A DNA stretch of 41,619 bases. Source: Micromonosporaceae bacterium. GTDB lineage: Bacteria > Actinomycetota > Actinomycetes > Mycobacteriales > Micromonosporaceae. This document shows, piece after piece, positions 1 to 8,005 of the stretch. Below the pieces are notes generated by a model. It was not told the DNA's origin and made no database searches. It saw nothing but the letters and a program-made list of their open reading frames with translations. The first letter of the stretch is position 1. Each line of letters opens with the position of its first letter. The translations under genes were made by a program, and so were the position numbers. The stretch covers positions 1 to 41,619 of the forward strand of contig JAHRHA010000057.1 of NCBI GenBank assembly GCA_020027875.1, given 5' to 3'.

Positions 1-83
1 CTCCACACCCAAGCAGGACCACCAACACTGACCGCCACCGTGGGGGACCAAATCACGCCCCAGACGTGCGGAACGTCAGCTCC

Positions 84-100
84 AGGTCATGATCGACGCC
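84..100 (-). repeat. Truncated copy of the intergenic palindromic repeat
   Basis: The right arm AGGTCATGATCGACG of the repeat seen complete near 8823, 29581 and 35795 lies here, preceded by CTCC as in the minus-oriented copy at 35795. The partner arm is missing, so this is a partial copy. It sits just past the stop codon of the DUF3107 gene. In the remaining leftmost 80 bases I see no gene. Confidence 0.6.
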
Positions 101-106
101 TAAAGA

Positions 107-334
107 TTAGCTGGCGGTGAAGCCGACCTTGCGGGCTACGGACTCATCGATCTCGACGTACGCGAGCTTCGCCACCGGCACGATCACCCGCCGCCCCTTC
201 TCGTCGACGAGCGAGAGGACGCCGGACTCGTCGGCGAGCGCCTCGGTGACGGCCTTGGCGACATCGGCGGGCGTCTGCGCACTCTCCAGAACCAGCTCGC
301 GGTGCGCGTACTGAACGCCGATCTTGACCTCCAC
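107..334 (-). CDS. DUF3107 family small protein
   Basis: A 75-residue protein beginning VEVKIGVQYAHREL, matching the DUF3107 family, which is confined to actinobacteria and in mycobacteria is encoded beside a TetR regulator (Rv3208A). The GTG at 334 is chosen because AGGAGGA lies six bases upstream. A longer reading frame extends to 418 but its extra residues are unlike the family. It is predicted to be a small soluble alpha/beta protein with no signal peptide or membrane segment. It lies 61 bases downstream of the TetR gene on the same strand and is probably cotranscribed with it. The biochemical function of the family is unknown to me. Confidence 0.9.
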   Translation of the reverse strand: MEVKIGVQYAHRELVLESAQTPADVAKAVTEALADESGVLSLVDEKGRRVIVPVAKLAYVEIDESVARKVGFTAS

Positions 335-395
335 GGACGGTCCTCCTCGCAGATGGTGCGCCGGCATAGCCGCAAACGCGGGTGCCATACGCAGG

Positions 396-1040
396 CTAGC
401 TGATCGCGGGCTCGCCACCCTGCAGGGGGAAGCTTGCGATGCCCCGCCACGAGAGCGCGACCAGCAGCGCCTCCGCCTCGGGCTTGGCGATCTGGCGCCC
501 GCCGGTGAGCCAGAACCGGGCGGCGATCTCGGCCGCGCCGCAGAGCCCCGCGGCGAGCAACTCGGCCCGCTCCCGGCCCAGTCCGGTGTCCGCCATGATG
601 GTCTCGGTGATCGCCTCGACGCAGCCGCGCTCGACGCGTTCCACCCGTTCGCGAACGGCAGGATCGTTGCGCAGGTCCGACTCGAAGACCAGTCGGAACG
701 CCTCGCTCTCGTGGTCCACGAAGTCGAAGTAGGCGCTGATCGCCCCGGCCACGCGCATCTTGTTATCAGCGCTCGAGGACATCGCGGTTCGCATCTTCTC
801 GATGATCGCGTCGCAATGCGTGTCCAGCAGGGCGAGGTAGAGGTCTAGCTTGCCGGGAAAATGCTGGTAAAGAACGGGCTTTGAGACGCCGGCGCGCTCG
901 GCGATGTCGTCCATCGCGGCAGCGTGGTACCCCTGCGCAACAAAGACCTCCTGCGCCGCCTCCAGCAGCTGCTTTCGACGGGCCGACCTCGGCAGGCGGA
1001 TCGGCCGGCCGGCCGTGTGCGTTCCACTAGCCGGGGACAT
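396..1040 (-). CDS. TetR family transcriptional regulator
   Basis: A 214-residue TetR repressor. The helix-turn-helix lies at about residues 22-68 (LLEAAQEVFVAQGYHAAAMDDIAERAGVSK in outline, then LYQHFPGKLDLYLALL), the usual TetR N-terminal signature. The remaining roughly 140 residues form the ligand-binding, dimerising helical domain. The ATG at 1040 is preceded by AGGAGG, about seven bases away. It is followed on the same strand by the DUF3107 gene, the pairing found at Rv3208-Rv3208A. A near-perfect palindrome at 1083-1109, 42 bases upstream of the start, is a plausible autoregulatory operator. The ligand and other targets cannot be read from the sequence. Confidence 0.93.
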   Translation of the reverse strand: MSPASGTHTAGRPIRLPRSARRKQLLEAAQEVFVAQGYHAAAMDDIAERAGVSKPVLYQHFPGKLDLYLALLDTHCDAIIEKMRTAMSSSADNKMRVAGAISAYFDFVDHESEAFRLVFESDLRNDPAVRERVERVERGCVEAITETIMADTGLGRERAELLAAGLCGAAEIAARFWLTGGRQIAKPEAEALLVALSWRGIASFPLQGGEPAIS

Positions 1041-1082
1041 GGCTTAACCTCCTGGTCGTCGGCAGGGGCACGCGGATTTGCT

Positions 1083-1109
1083 CGGTCGACCGGGGATCCC
1101 GATCGACCG
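1083..1109. promoter_or_regulatory. Candidate TetR operator palindrome
   Basis: Two 12-base arms, CGGTCGACCGGG and CCCGATCGACCG, flank a 3-base centre and pair at 11 of 12 positions. The element lies in the 152-base divergent region between the TetR gene and the gene starting at 1193, where a TetR protein could control both. Its role is inferred from position and symmetry. Confidence 0.55.
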
Positions 1110-1160
1110 CTCGACACTACTTCGCCGATTTGTGCTACGCCGTTCACTACCTGCACACGG

Positions 1161-1166
1161 TAGCCT
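1161..1166 (+). promoter_or_regulatory. Putative -10 element TAGCCT
   Basis: TAGCCT fits the actinobacterial TAnnnT -10 form and lies 26 bases before the GTG start at 1193, which has its own GAGGAG ribosome site. The same hexamer recurs before several other genes in the window. No convincing -35 element is visible. Confidence 0.4.
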
Positions 1167-1192
1167 CACCACAGGCGATCGAGGAGCACACG

Positions 1193-2707
1193 GTGGGGAA
1201 TCTGGGACAGGTCGACGATCACGGCGAGACGAGCCTCGCCGCGGCGACCGCCGCGATCATCACCACTCGGTGGAATTGTGCTGGCCACCAGGGGTGGACG
1301 CCACCCTCGCCACCGGCGCCACCCGCGCCGGCCCAGCGCAACGGCAACGGCACCGGACGTGCCGCAGTTTCGTCGGCAGCCGCGCCGCCATCGATGTTCA
1401 CGCCCGCCGGCCTCGCGCCGGCACCGGACGTGTTCGCATCGACGGACAGATTCTCCTCGGACACGTTCACGCCGGATGCGTTCACACCTGACAGGCTCGC
1501 GCCATCGGAGCCGGCGCCCCCAGACGACTTCGGCTTCAGCGATTCCGTTATGGCGGATCTGGCCCTTCCTAAGCTGCTCCTTCCTGAACAGTACGATCCC
1601 AATCGATATGAGCCGGGATACAGCCCAAATGGGTATGACTCGGACGCATATGTGCCGCGCCCCGCGTATAGCGTCGACCGGGACACCCGGCGGCCCGATC
1701 CACTCGACATCGACACCGAGGCCATGCTGCCGCAACGGATCCCGGCCAAGCCCGATGTGCCGGCCGTGCAGCTTCCGCCGAACGATCCGCTCCTCGATCC
1801 CACGACCACGCCCGTGGCCGACGGCGCCGAACTGACCCGGATCGCGGACCTTCTGCGCCAGTACGACGTCGACCAACCGGCTGAGCGACCCGACGGCTTC
1901 GATCTGGCAGCGGTGCTCGAGGCAGTACGGAGCGTCCCGGGCGTACGCGACGCGCAGCTGCGGTGGAACTCCGGCTCCGGGCACACGCTTCGGATCGAGT
2001 TCTTCGATGGGGTGGACGAGGGCCAGGTCACCCGTGAGGTCGCCCGACTGCTTCGGGAAACGATGGGGCTCGCCGCTCAGCCCAGCCCGCCGGCAGCGAG
2101 GCGGATGGGCCAAGAGGAGACCACGCCGGCCGGTGGAATGGTCAGACCCCGGCCGGGGGTGGTGTCCAGCGCGCCGGTGCCCGTACGTCCGATGCGGCCA
2201 TCATCGGCCGCCCTGCCAACCGAGCTGGAGCAGAACAACGGGCGCCCGTTTCCGCGGCCAACCGGGCGCGACGGCCGCGCCGCCGACCTGAGCCGGGTCG
2301 TACTGGACCACGTTCAGGTAACCACCTTGGGTGTCGATGCCACCGTCGAGGTGCGCCTCGCCGTGTCCGGCGGTTCAGCCGCGGGCGGCTACGCGGTCGG
2401 CAAGGGGCATGGGCCCGCCGTCGACGCATACCTGCTGCGCCTGGCCGCGACCGCCGCGGGCGACGCTGTCGACCAGGTCCTGGTCGAACCGGGTACGGGT
2501 ACCTCGCGCGGGCGCTGCTTCGTCGAGCATGTCGCGGTTGTCCCCTTCGCAGGCTGTGAGGTGGCCGTCGTCGTACTGCTGCTCGTGTGCGGTTCCTTCG
2601 CCGAGCAGCTGGCCGGATCGGCGATCGTGGTGGGAGACCCGCGCCAGGCGGTGGTACGCGCCACACTCTCCGCCGTCAATAGGCGGCTGGAATCGCTCCT
2701 TGCGTAG
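1193..2707 (+). CDS. Hypothetical proline-rich protein with conserved C-terminal domain
   Basis: A 504-residue protein of unknown function. The GTG at 1193 is chosen because GAGGAG lies six bases upstream; the frame is open further back to a TTG at 1130. The first roughly 200 residues are Pro/Ala/Asp-rich and low in complexity, with an FTPDAFTPD-type repeat. A globular stretch follows (about 210-290, including ADLLRQYDVDQ and an alternating beta-like segment). After a Pro/Arg linker comes a C-terminal domain of about 140 residues (VEVRLAVSGG, GKGHGPAVDAYLLRL, FVEHVAVVPF). The G-x-GPAVDA pattern recalls the allosteric domain of LeuA-type enzymes, but only weakly. There is no signal peptide. 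It is followed after 12 bases by the hydrolase gene and is likely in one operon with it. Confidence 0.75.
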   Translation: MGNLGQVDDHGETSLAAATAAIITTRWNCAGHQGWTPPSPPAPPAPAQRNGNGTGRAAVSSAAAPPSMFTPAGLAPAPDVFASTDRFSSDTFTPDAFTPDRLAPSEPAPPDDFGFSDSVMADLALPKLLLPEQYDPNRYEPGYSPNGYDSDAYVPRPAYSVDRDTRRPDPLDIDTEAMLPQRIPAKPDVPAVQLPPNDPLLDPTTTPVADGAELTRIADLLRQYDVDQPAERPDGFDLAAVLEAVRSVPGVRDAQLRWNSGSGHTLRIEFFDGVDEGQVTREVARLLRETMGLAAQPSPPAARRMGQEETTPAGGMVRPRPGVVSSAPVPVRPMRPSSAALPTELEQNNGRPFPRPTGRDGRAADLSRVVLDHVQVTTLGVDATVEVRLAVSGGSAAGGYAVGKGHGPAVDAYLLRLAATAAGDAVDQVLVEPGTGTSRGRCFVEHVAVVPFAGCEVAVVVLLLVCGSFAEQLAGSAIVVGDPRQAVVRATLSAVNRRLESLLA

Positions 2708-2719
2708 CAGAATTGGCGG

Positions 2720-3748
2720 ATGAAACGCGCCGCACTGGTACCCGACGCCTTCCTGCCCACGCTGGATGGCGTGATCCCGCCGTGGGCGGGCGAGCCGATC
2801 TCGATCGACGGCACGGCGACCTTCGTGCGGCGTACACCGACGTCATCGCCAGACTCTGAGCCGGCTCTGTATGTCCACGGGCTCGGTGGATCGTCGCTCA
2901 ACTGGACCGACCTGTCGTTCCTGTTGGCGGAGAGGCTTGACGGGTACGCGATCGACCTGCCCGGGTTCGGTCGCAGCGAACCGGGCCGCAGCTACGGCAT
3001 CGCGAGCATGGCGGATCGCGTGATCAGGTGCATCGAGCACGCCGACCGGGGGCCAGTCCACCTCTTCGGCAACTCGTTGGGTGGCGCGATCACCGTGCGG
3101 GTGGCGGGCACCAGGCCCGATCTCGTCCGTACGCTCACGCTTGTCTCGCCCGCCATGCCCTTTATGGATCCGCGGCGGTCCCTGCAGTCGCGGCTGCTGC
3201 CGCTGCTGCTCGTGCCGAACGCCGAGCGATGGGCGGCCCGGCGGCTGGCGGCCATCGCGCCGGAGGTGCTGGCCACGCAGGTCATCGCCGCGTGTTTTGC
3301 CGAGCCCCAGTTGCTCCCGCCGCAGCGGCTCGCGGAGGCGGTCGAGGAGGTCAAACGCCGGTACGAGGCACCGTGGTACGTCGATGCGTATCTGCGCACA
3401 CTGCGTGGGCTCGTCGGCAGCTTCCTGCGCTCCTACCTGCCCGGTCCGAACTCGATGTGGCGCGTCGCCGAGCGGATCACCGCTCCTACCCTCGTCATCA
3501 CCGGTCGTCAGGACCGGCTAGTGGATGTCCGGGTCGCGCCGGCCGTGGCGAAGCTGATCCCGGACAGCCGCCTGCTCGTCCTCGATCGCGTCGGCCATGT
3601 GGCTCAGATGGAGAAGCCGCGCGTCGTCGCGCGCGCGGTGGCTGCCATGCTCAACGAGGTGTCGCTGGTGGTTGACGGGCCGGTCGAGCGGGAGTTGGAC
3701 ACGCCGGACACAGCGTCCGAGTCGGTGGATCGCAGCGTGCGAGCCTAA
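2720..3748 (+). CDS. Alpha/beta-fold hydrolase
   Basis: A 342-residue alpha/beta hydrolase. The nucleophile elbow is GNSLGG with Ser119, the oxyanion segment is HGLGGSS (53-59), and the likely acid and base are Asp265 (GRQDRLVD) and His293 (RVGHVAQME), so the triad looks complete. There is no signal peptide, so it is probably cytosolic. The substrate cannot be deduced; the family includes esterases, lipases and dehalogenases. It lies 12 bases after the preceding hypothetical gene. A lipase-like alpha/beta hydrolase (LipV) also occurs in the equivalent mycobacterial region, so the two may correspond. The roughly 30-residue acidic tail after LNEV is not part of the fold. Confidence 0.9.
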   Translation: MKRAALVPDAFLPTLDGVIPPWAGEPISIDGTATFVRRTPTSSPDSEPALYVHGLGGSSLNWTDLSFLLAERLDGYAIDLPGFGRSEPGRSYGIASMADRVIRCIEHADRGPVHLFGNSLGGAITVRVAGTRPDLVRTLTLVSPAMPFMDPRRSLQSRLLPLLLVPNAERWAARRLAAIAPEVLATQVIAACFAEPQLLPPQRLAEAVEEVKRRYEAPWYVDAYLRTLRGLVGSFLRSYLPGPNSMWRVAERITAPTLVITGRQDRLVDVRVAPAVAKLIPDSRLLVLDRVGHVAQMEKPRVVARAVAAMLNEVSLVVDGPVERELDTPDTASESVDRSVRA

Positions 3749-3791
3749 TGGGGTGCGGACAGGTCGCCGGACAGATCGGCGGGGGGTTGCG

Positions 3792-4694
3792 GTGGGCCGG
3801 ATTGTGGCGGGCCGGGTTGCGGCGGGCCGGCGCGGGGTTGCGGCGGCCGGGCGGACGGTCGAGCTGGAGCGGTGGACGGCGAGGGATCGTCAGCGGGCTG
3901 GACGGCAGCGACGAAATCGGGTCTTCGCCCTGGTGGTGCTGATCATGTCAGCCGTGCTGGTCGCCATTGACGTGTCCCGAGCGAGCGACGCCGAGCGCAA
4001 CGCCGCGCACGCCGGCGGTCAGGTGCCGGGCGAACGCGCCTCGGCGGCCGGATCCACCGCCACGACGTCGATCGCCCCCGCCGACGAATCCGCGCCCGCT
4101 GTCCCGTCCGCGCCCGTCGTCGCACAGTATGGGCCGGGGAGCTTCGCCTTCGCCCCCGGCCAGGGGCCGGTTGTCGGTCAGTCCGGCGGCGTGCAGCGCT
4201 ACCGGGTGGCGGTGGAGAACGGCGTTGGCGTCGCCCCAGAGGCGTTCGCGGCGGCGGTAGACGCGATCCTGGCCGACCCGCGCGGTTGGACGGCCGGTGG
4301 GGACCTTCGGCTGCAGCGGGTGCCGGGCGGCGCCGCGGCGGCCTTCACGATCTACCTCGCGACGCCGGCCACGTCGGAGGAGATGTGTCGAGACGAATTT
4401 ATGGAGACCGCGCAGTACACGAACTGCCGGCTCTCCGACGGCCGGGTGGTGATCAATCTCGCTCGCTGGCTGACCGCGATACCGGGCTACGGCGCGCCGC
4501 TCGAGGTCTACCAGGCTTACGTGATCAACCACGAGGTCGGCCACCAGTTTCGGCAGTGGCATGAACTCTGCCCCGGCCCCGGCCAACCGGCGCCGGTCAT
4601 GCAGCAGCAGACGCTGGGCCTGCAGGGTTGCGTCGCGAATGGGTGGCCCTACCTCGACGGCGTCCGGTACCGCGGGCCGGCGGCGAGCCAGTAG
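3792..4694 (+). CDS. DUF3152 protein, metzincin-like, paralogue 1
   Basis: A membrane-anchored protein with an extracytoplasmic DUF3152 domain. After a basic N-terminus there is one membrane segment (FALVVLIMSAVLVAIDV), then a Ser/Pro/Ala linker, then the domain from about YRVAVENGVG to the C-terminus. The zinc motif is HEVGHQFRQWH (first His about residue 247), followed by CPGPGQPAPVMQQQT, which resembles a Met-turn. Conserved cysteines suggest disulfides. The metzincin Gly is replaced here by Arg, unlike the two paralogues downstream, so activity may be altered. The start is uncertain: GTG 3792 has a G-rich site upstream, and GTG 3753 is also in frame. Proteolytic activity is inferred from the motif only. 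Confidence 0.82.
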   Translation: MGRIVAGRVAAGRRGVAAAGRTVELERWTARDRQRAGRQRRNRVFALVVLIMSAVLVAIDVSRASDAERNAAHAGGQVPGERASAAGSTATTSIAPADESAPAVPSAPVVAQYGPGSFAFAPGQGPVVGQSGGVQRYRVAVENGVGVAPEAFAAAVDAILADPRGWTAGGDLRLQRVPGGAAAAFTIYLATPATSEEMCRDEFMETAQYTNCRLSDGRVVINLARWLTAIPGYGAPLEVYQAYVINHEVGHQFRQWHELCPGPGQPAPVMQQQTLGLQGCVANGWPYLDGVRYRGPAASQ

Positions 4695-4744
4695 CACCAT
4701 TCGGGCCGCCCGGGTCGCTGTATGCGGCCGGGGCATGCCACCCT

Positions 4745-5578
4745 ATGGCCGTGCCTTCCTCCCGCCGCCGATCGCACCGCGTCTGGACCGCTGCGCTGAT
4801 CCTCGGTGTGCTGGCGCTGTTGGCGAGCGGAGGCGTTGGCGCCTATCTGGTGCTGAACAGAGCGGACGCCGCGAGTGGTCATCAGGGCGCTGCGGCCTCC
4901 CCAACCCCCAGCCCGACGCCGAGCGTCGGCGCGTCACCGAGCCCGACCGCATCGCCCACCCCGACTGCGCCCAGGACCTATGCGTCGACCGGGCCGAACA
5001 CCTATGTGTACGCAAAGGGCCAGAGCGCCGTCTTCGGGACTGCGGGGACGCTCCGGAAGTACCGGGTGGCCATCGAGACGGGTACACCGGTGCCCGTCGA
5101 CGAGTTCGCCGGCGTGGTCGATGCGACGCTCAGCGACCCGCGCAGTTGGATCGCTGGCAGCAACGTACGTCTACAGCGGGTCGCCGGGGATTCGGCGGCC
5201 TACAACTTCACGGTCTACCTGGTGACACCCGGCACGGCGTACAAGATCTGCCTCGCCGGTGGTTACGACATCTTCTGGCGCGGTGAGCCATACACGTCGT
5301 GCCGTATCGGCGGAAGGATCCTGATCAACATCGCCCGATATCTGAAGAGCATTCCGAAGTATGGAGCGCCGGTCGAGTCGTACCAGCAGTACGCGATCAA
5401 CCACGAGGTGGGCCACGTCCTCGGACACGGTCATGAGCTGTGCCCGGGCAAGGGCAAGCCGGCGCCGGTGATGCAGCAGCAGACTTTCGACCTGCAGGGC
5501 TGCGTGGCGTACTTCTGGCCGTATCTGGACGGGAAGCGGTACGCCGGGCCTCCTGGCCGTATCGTCCCATCTGGGTGA
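4745..5578 (+). CDS. DUF3152 protein, metzincin-like, paralogue 2
   Basis: A 277-residue membrane-anchored paralogue of the preceding gene. A basic start (MAVPSSRRRSHR) leads into one membrane segment (VWTAALILGVLALLASGGVGAYLVL), then a Pro/Ser/Thr-rich linker of about 50 residues, then the DUF3152 domain. Its zinc motif HEVGHVLGHGH (first His about residue 220) matches the full metzincin pattern HExxHxxGxxH, and PVMQQQT follows as a candidate Met-turn. It is expected to face the outside of the membrane. The ATG at 4745 puts the membrane segment at the N-terminus; the open frame further upstream lies over the previous gene. It is in tandem with two paralogues on the same strand, suggesting local duplication. 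Confidence 0.87.
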   Translation: MAVPSSRRRSHRVWTAALILGVLALLASGGVGAYLVLNRADAASGHQGAAASPTPSPTPSVGASPSPTASPTPTAPRTYASTGPNTYVYAKGQSAVFGTAGTLRKYRVAIETGTPVPVDEFAGVVDATLSDPRSWIAGSNVRLQRVAGDSAAYNFTVYLVTPGTAYKICLAGGYDIFWRGEPYTSCRIGGRILINIARYLKSIPKYGAPVESYQQYAINHEVGHVLGHGHELCPGKGKPAPVMQQQTFDLQGCVAYFWPYLDGKRYAGPPGRIVPSG

Positions 5579-5629
5579 TCTTGCGTTTCAGCAGCTCAGA
5601 TTGGGTGTGAGGCCGCTCTCGGTTCGCCC

Positions 5630-5635
5630 TAACCT
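5630..5635 (+). promoter_or_regulatory. Putative -10 element TAACCT, leaderless
   Basis: TAACCT ends five bases before the GTG at 5641, the spacing expected if transcription starts on the start codon. No other ribosome site is obvious. This supports the GTG over the ATG at 5662. Confidence 0.4.
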
Positions 5636-5640
5636 GGTGG

Positions 5641-6663
5641 GTGATCCGCCGTTCGGCTGTCATGGTTGTACGCGTGGCGGCACTCCCCGGACGTTTGGCG
5701 AACGCGCGTGCCCGATGGGGTACGCGGCATGTCGTGGTTGCGGCGCTCACGCTGACCGTGCTCGGGGCCGGCGCCGCGCTGTCGATCTCTGTGGCCGCGG
5801 GCGATGCACGCGCGGGCGGGACGAACGCGTTCGCACCCCAACAGACCCAGCCGACCCAGTCGACGGGTCAAACCGCCCCGGCGCCCAAACCCACTACGGT
5901 GACGGCGGCGCCCAGGGCCGCGGCGCCCAAGGCGGCGGCACCCAAGGCCGCGGCACCCAGGGCCGCAGTGCCCAAGGCCGCAGCACCCAGGGCCGCAGTG
6001 CCCAGGGCCGCAGCACCCTCAGCAGGAACGACGAAGGCAGCACCCAAGGTGACCGCCACCACACCGGCAGCGCCCCAGGCGAAGGCCGCCGGCTCTGGGC
6101 AGTGGCGGTACGCGAGCCCGGCAGGCCCGGTCGTGGGTACGGCCGGCCCGCTACGCACCTTCCGGGTCGCCGTAGAGAGCGGATTGCCGGTCACGCTGGG
6201 TCAGTTCACCGACCTGGTCGACTCGACGCTGGGTGACCCTCGGAGCTGGATCGTCGGCGGCGACGTGCGCCTACAGCGCGTGTCGAACAGCGCCGAGCAT
6301 GACTTCACGATCTTCCTGGCCAGCCCTCAGACCGCGTACGAGCTGTGCCTCACTGCGGGCGTGGACATCCGCATGGACGGAGCGCCGTACACCTCCTGTC
6401 GCGCCGGCGCCAAGGTCGTCATCAACTCGGCGCGCTACCTGGAGGGCGTGGCCGAGTACGGTGCGCCGCTCGACGCGTACCGGCGCTATGTCGTTAACCA
6501 CGAGGTCGGCCACTGGCTCGGCCATGACCACGTCCGGTGCCCGGGCGCCGGCAAGCCTGCACCCGTCATGGCGCAGCAGACGCTCGGACTGCAGGGCTGC
6601 GTGGCCAACAGTTGGCCCTACCTGAACGGCGAGCGCTACACCGGTCCGGCCGCCGAGCACTGA
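5641..6663 (+). CDS. DUF3152 protein, metzincin-like, paralogue 3
   Basis: A 340-residue paralogue of the two preceding genes. The N-terminus has a basic stretch and one membrane segment (VVVAALTLTVLGAGAALSISVAA). A long low-complexity linker follows, made of AAAPK/AAVPR pentapeptides, suited to spanning the cell wall. The DUF3152 domain starts near RTFRVAVESGLP and ends with HEVGHWLGHDH (first His about residue 287), a complete HExxHxxGxxH motif, then PVMAQQT. The domain shares its motif order and Cys positions with both paralogues. It is the last of the tandem set and lies 94 bases before moeZ. A single DUF3152 gene sits beside moeZ in M. tuberculosis (Rv3207c). The substrate is unknown. 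Confidence 0.87.
   Translation: MIRRSAVMVVRVAALPGRLANARARWGTRHVVVAALTLTVLGAGAALSISVAAGDARAGGTNAFAPQQTQPTQSTGQTAPAPKPTTVTAAPRAAAPKAAAPKAAAPRAAVPKAAAPRAAVPRAAAPSAGTTKAAPKVTATTPAAPQAKAAGSGQWRYASPAGPVVGTAGPLRTFRVAVESGLPVTLGQFTDLVDSTLGDPRSWIVGGDVRLQRVSNSAEHDFTIFLASPQTAYELCLTAGVDIRMDGAPYTSCRAGAKVVINSARYLEGVAEYGAPLDAYRRYVVNHEVGHWLGHDHVRCPGAGKPAPVMAQQTLGLQGCVANSWPYLNGERYTGPAAEH
5917..6021 (+). repeat. 15-bp tandem repeat coding AAAPK-type pentapeptides
   Basis: Seven in-frame 15-base units read AAAPK, AAAPK, AAAPR, AAVPK, AAAPR, AAVPR and AAAPS. They form the linker of the third DUF3152 protein. Ala-Pro-Lys arrays are typical of extended wall-spanning segments. Confidence 0.85.
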
Positions 6664-6757
6664 TCCCGGCCGCCCACATGCCGGAACCAGTGTCCCACGT
6701 CACGGCAGACGGGTCCGGTGCCGAGCAACAATGGGGGGCGACCCATTGGAGGTTCCC

Positions 6758-7936
6758 GTGTCGCTGCCACCGCTCGTCGAGCCCGCCACCGAACTCACCA
6801 TCGATGAGGTCCGGCGCTACTCGCGCCACCTGATCATTCCCGACGTCGGGGTGACCGGGCAGAAGCGCCTCAAGAACGCGAAGGTGCTCTGCGTCGGCGC
6901 GGGCGGCCTGGGTTCGCCGGCGCTGATGTATCTCGCCGCGGCCGGCGTCGGCACCCTCGGCGTGATCGATTTCGACACGGTCGATGAGTCCAACCTGCAG
7001 CGGCAGGTCATCCACGGGCAGAGCGACATCGGCCGATCCAAGGCCGAGTCGGCCGCCGCGTCTGTGCGCGAGATCAACCCGTACGTGAATGTCGTCATCC
7101 ACAACGCGGCGCTGGACAACGAGAATGTCTTCGACATCTTCGGGCAGTACGACCTGATCGTTGATGGCACGGACAACTTCGCCACCCGCTACCTGGTCAA
7201 CGACGCATGCGTGCTGCTCGGCAAGCCCTACGTCTGGGGGTCGATCTACCGTTTCGATGGCCAGGCCGCGGTCTTCTGGGCCGAACACGGTCCGTGCTAT
7301 CGCTGCTTGTACCCAGAGCCGCCGCCGCCCGGCATGGTCCCCTCCTGCGCCGAGGGGGGCGTACTCGGCGTCCTCTGTGCTTCGATCGGCTCCATCCAGG
7401 TCACTGAGGCGATCAAGGTGCTGACCGGGATCGGCGAGCCCCTCGTTGGCGGCCTCATCGTCTATGACGCGTTGGAGATGGCCTACCGAAAGATCAAGGT
7501 GCGTAAGGATCCGAACTGCGCGGTCTGCGGGGAGAGCCCGACCGTCACCGAGCTCATTGATTACGATGACTTCTGCGGCGCCGTGTCGGAGGATGCTTCG
7601 GCCGCCGTGGTCGGTTCGACGATCACAGTGAACGACCTCAACGAGTGGCTCAAGGCCGAGAAGCCGATACACCTGGTCGACGTCCGCGAGCCGGCCGAGT
7701 ACGAGATCGTCAAGATCCCGGGCTCGGTGCTCGTGCCCAAGGGGGAGATCATCTCCGGCCAGGCGCTGGCGTCACTTCCGCAGGAACGCCAGATCGTCCT
7801 CTACTGCAAGACCGGGGCACGCAGTGCCGAGGCGCTCGCCGCGGTCAAGGCGGCCGGGTTCCGTGACGCCGTGCATGTCCACGGTGGAGTCGCGGCCTGG
7901 GTCCGCGAGATCGACCCGTCGCTTCCCGCGTATTAG
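6758..7936 (+). CDS. moeZ: MoeZ: E1-like adenylyltransferase with rhodanese domain
   Basis: A 392-residue MoeZ-type protein. It adenylates and sulfurylates the C-terminus of ubiquitin-like sulfur carriers such as CysO, ThiS and MoaD, feeding sulfur into cysteine, thiamine and molybdopterin synthesis in the cytosol. The ThiF/MoeB domain has GAGGLG (47-52) for ATP, the D-x-TDNFATRYLVND segment (about 136-149), and zinc pairs CYRC (180-183) and CAVC (254-257). The rhodanese domain from about residue 290 has the active loop CKTGARS (Cys350). The GTG at 6758 is chosen because GGAGG ends five bases upstream; a frame start at 6731 adds nine residues. MoeZ adjoins a DUF3152 gene in mycobacteria too. 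Confidence 0.95.
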   Translation: MSLPPLVEPATELTIDEVRRYSRHLIIPDVGVTGQKRLKNAKVLCVGAGGLGSPALMYLAAAGVGTLGVIDFDTVDESNLQRQVIHGQSDIGRSKAESAAASVREINPYVNVVIHNAALDNENVFDIFGQYDLIVDGTDNFATRYLVNDACVLLGKPYVWGSIYRFDGQAAVFWAEHGPCYRCLYPEPPPPGMVPSCAEGGVLGVLCASIGSIQVTEAIKVLTGIGEPLVGGLIVYDALEMAYRKIKVRKDPNCAVCGESPTVTELIDYDDFCGAVSEDASAAVVGSTITVNDLNEWLKAEKPIHLVDVREPAEYEIVKIPGSVLVPKGEIISGQALASLPQERQIVLYCKTGARSAEALAAVKAAGFRDAVHVHGGVAAWVREIDPSLPAY

Positions 7937-7988
7937 CAGATGGTTGTCGGGAGCTGCGATCGGGTGCCGGATTCCATTGCCGGGCACG

Positions 7989-8005
7989 GCCGGTAGCCTA
8001 CCGGC
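7989..8005 (+). promoter_or_regulatory. Palindrome with TAGCCT -10 abutting a start codon
   Basis: GCCGGTAG and CTACCGGC flank a single C, a perfect 17-base palindrome that touches the ATG at 8006. It contains TAGCCT (7994-7999), a -10-like hexamer six bases before the ATG, so the following gene is probably leaderless. The symmetry could also be an operator. Confidence 0.45.

Noticed and set aside
3748..3942. 64-codon frame starting at the hydrolase stop (TAATG)
   Set aside because: The translation is Gly/Arg/Trp-rich and lies in a different frame from the DUF3152 protein, whose membrane helix needs the other frame.
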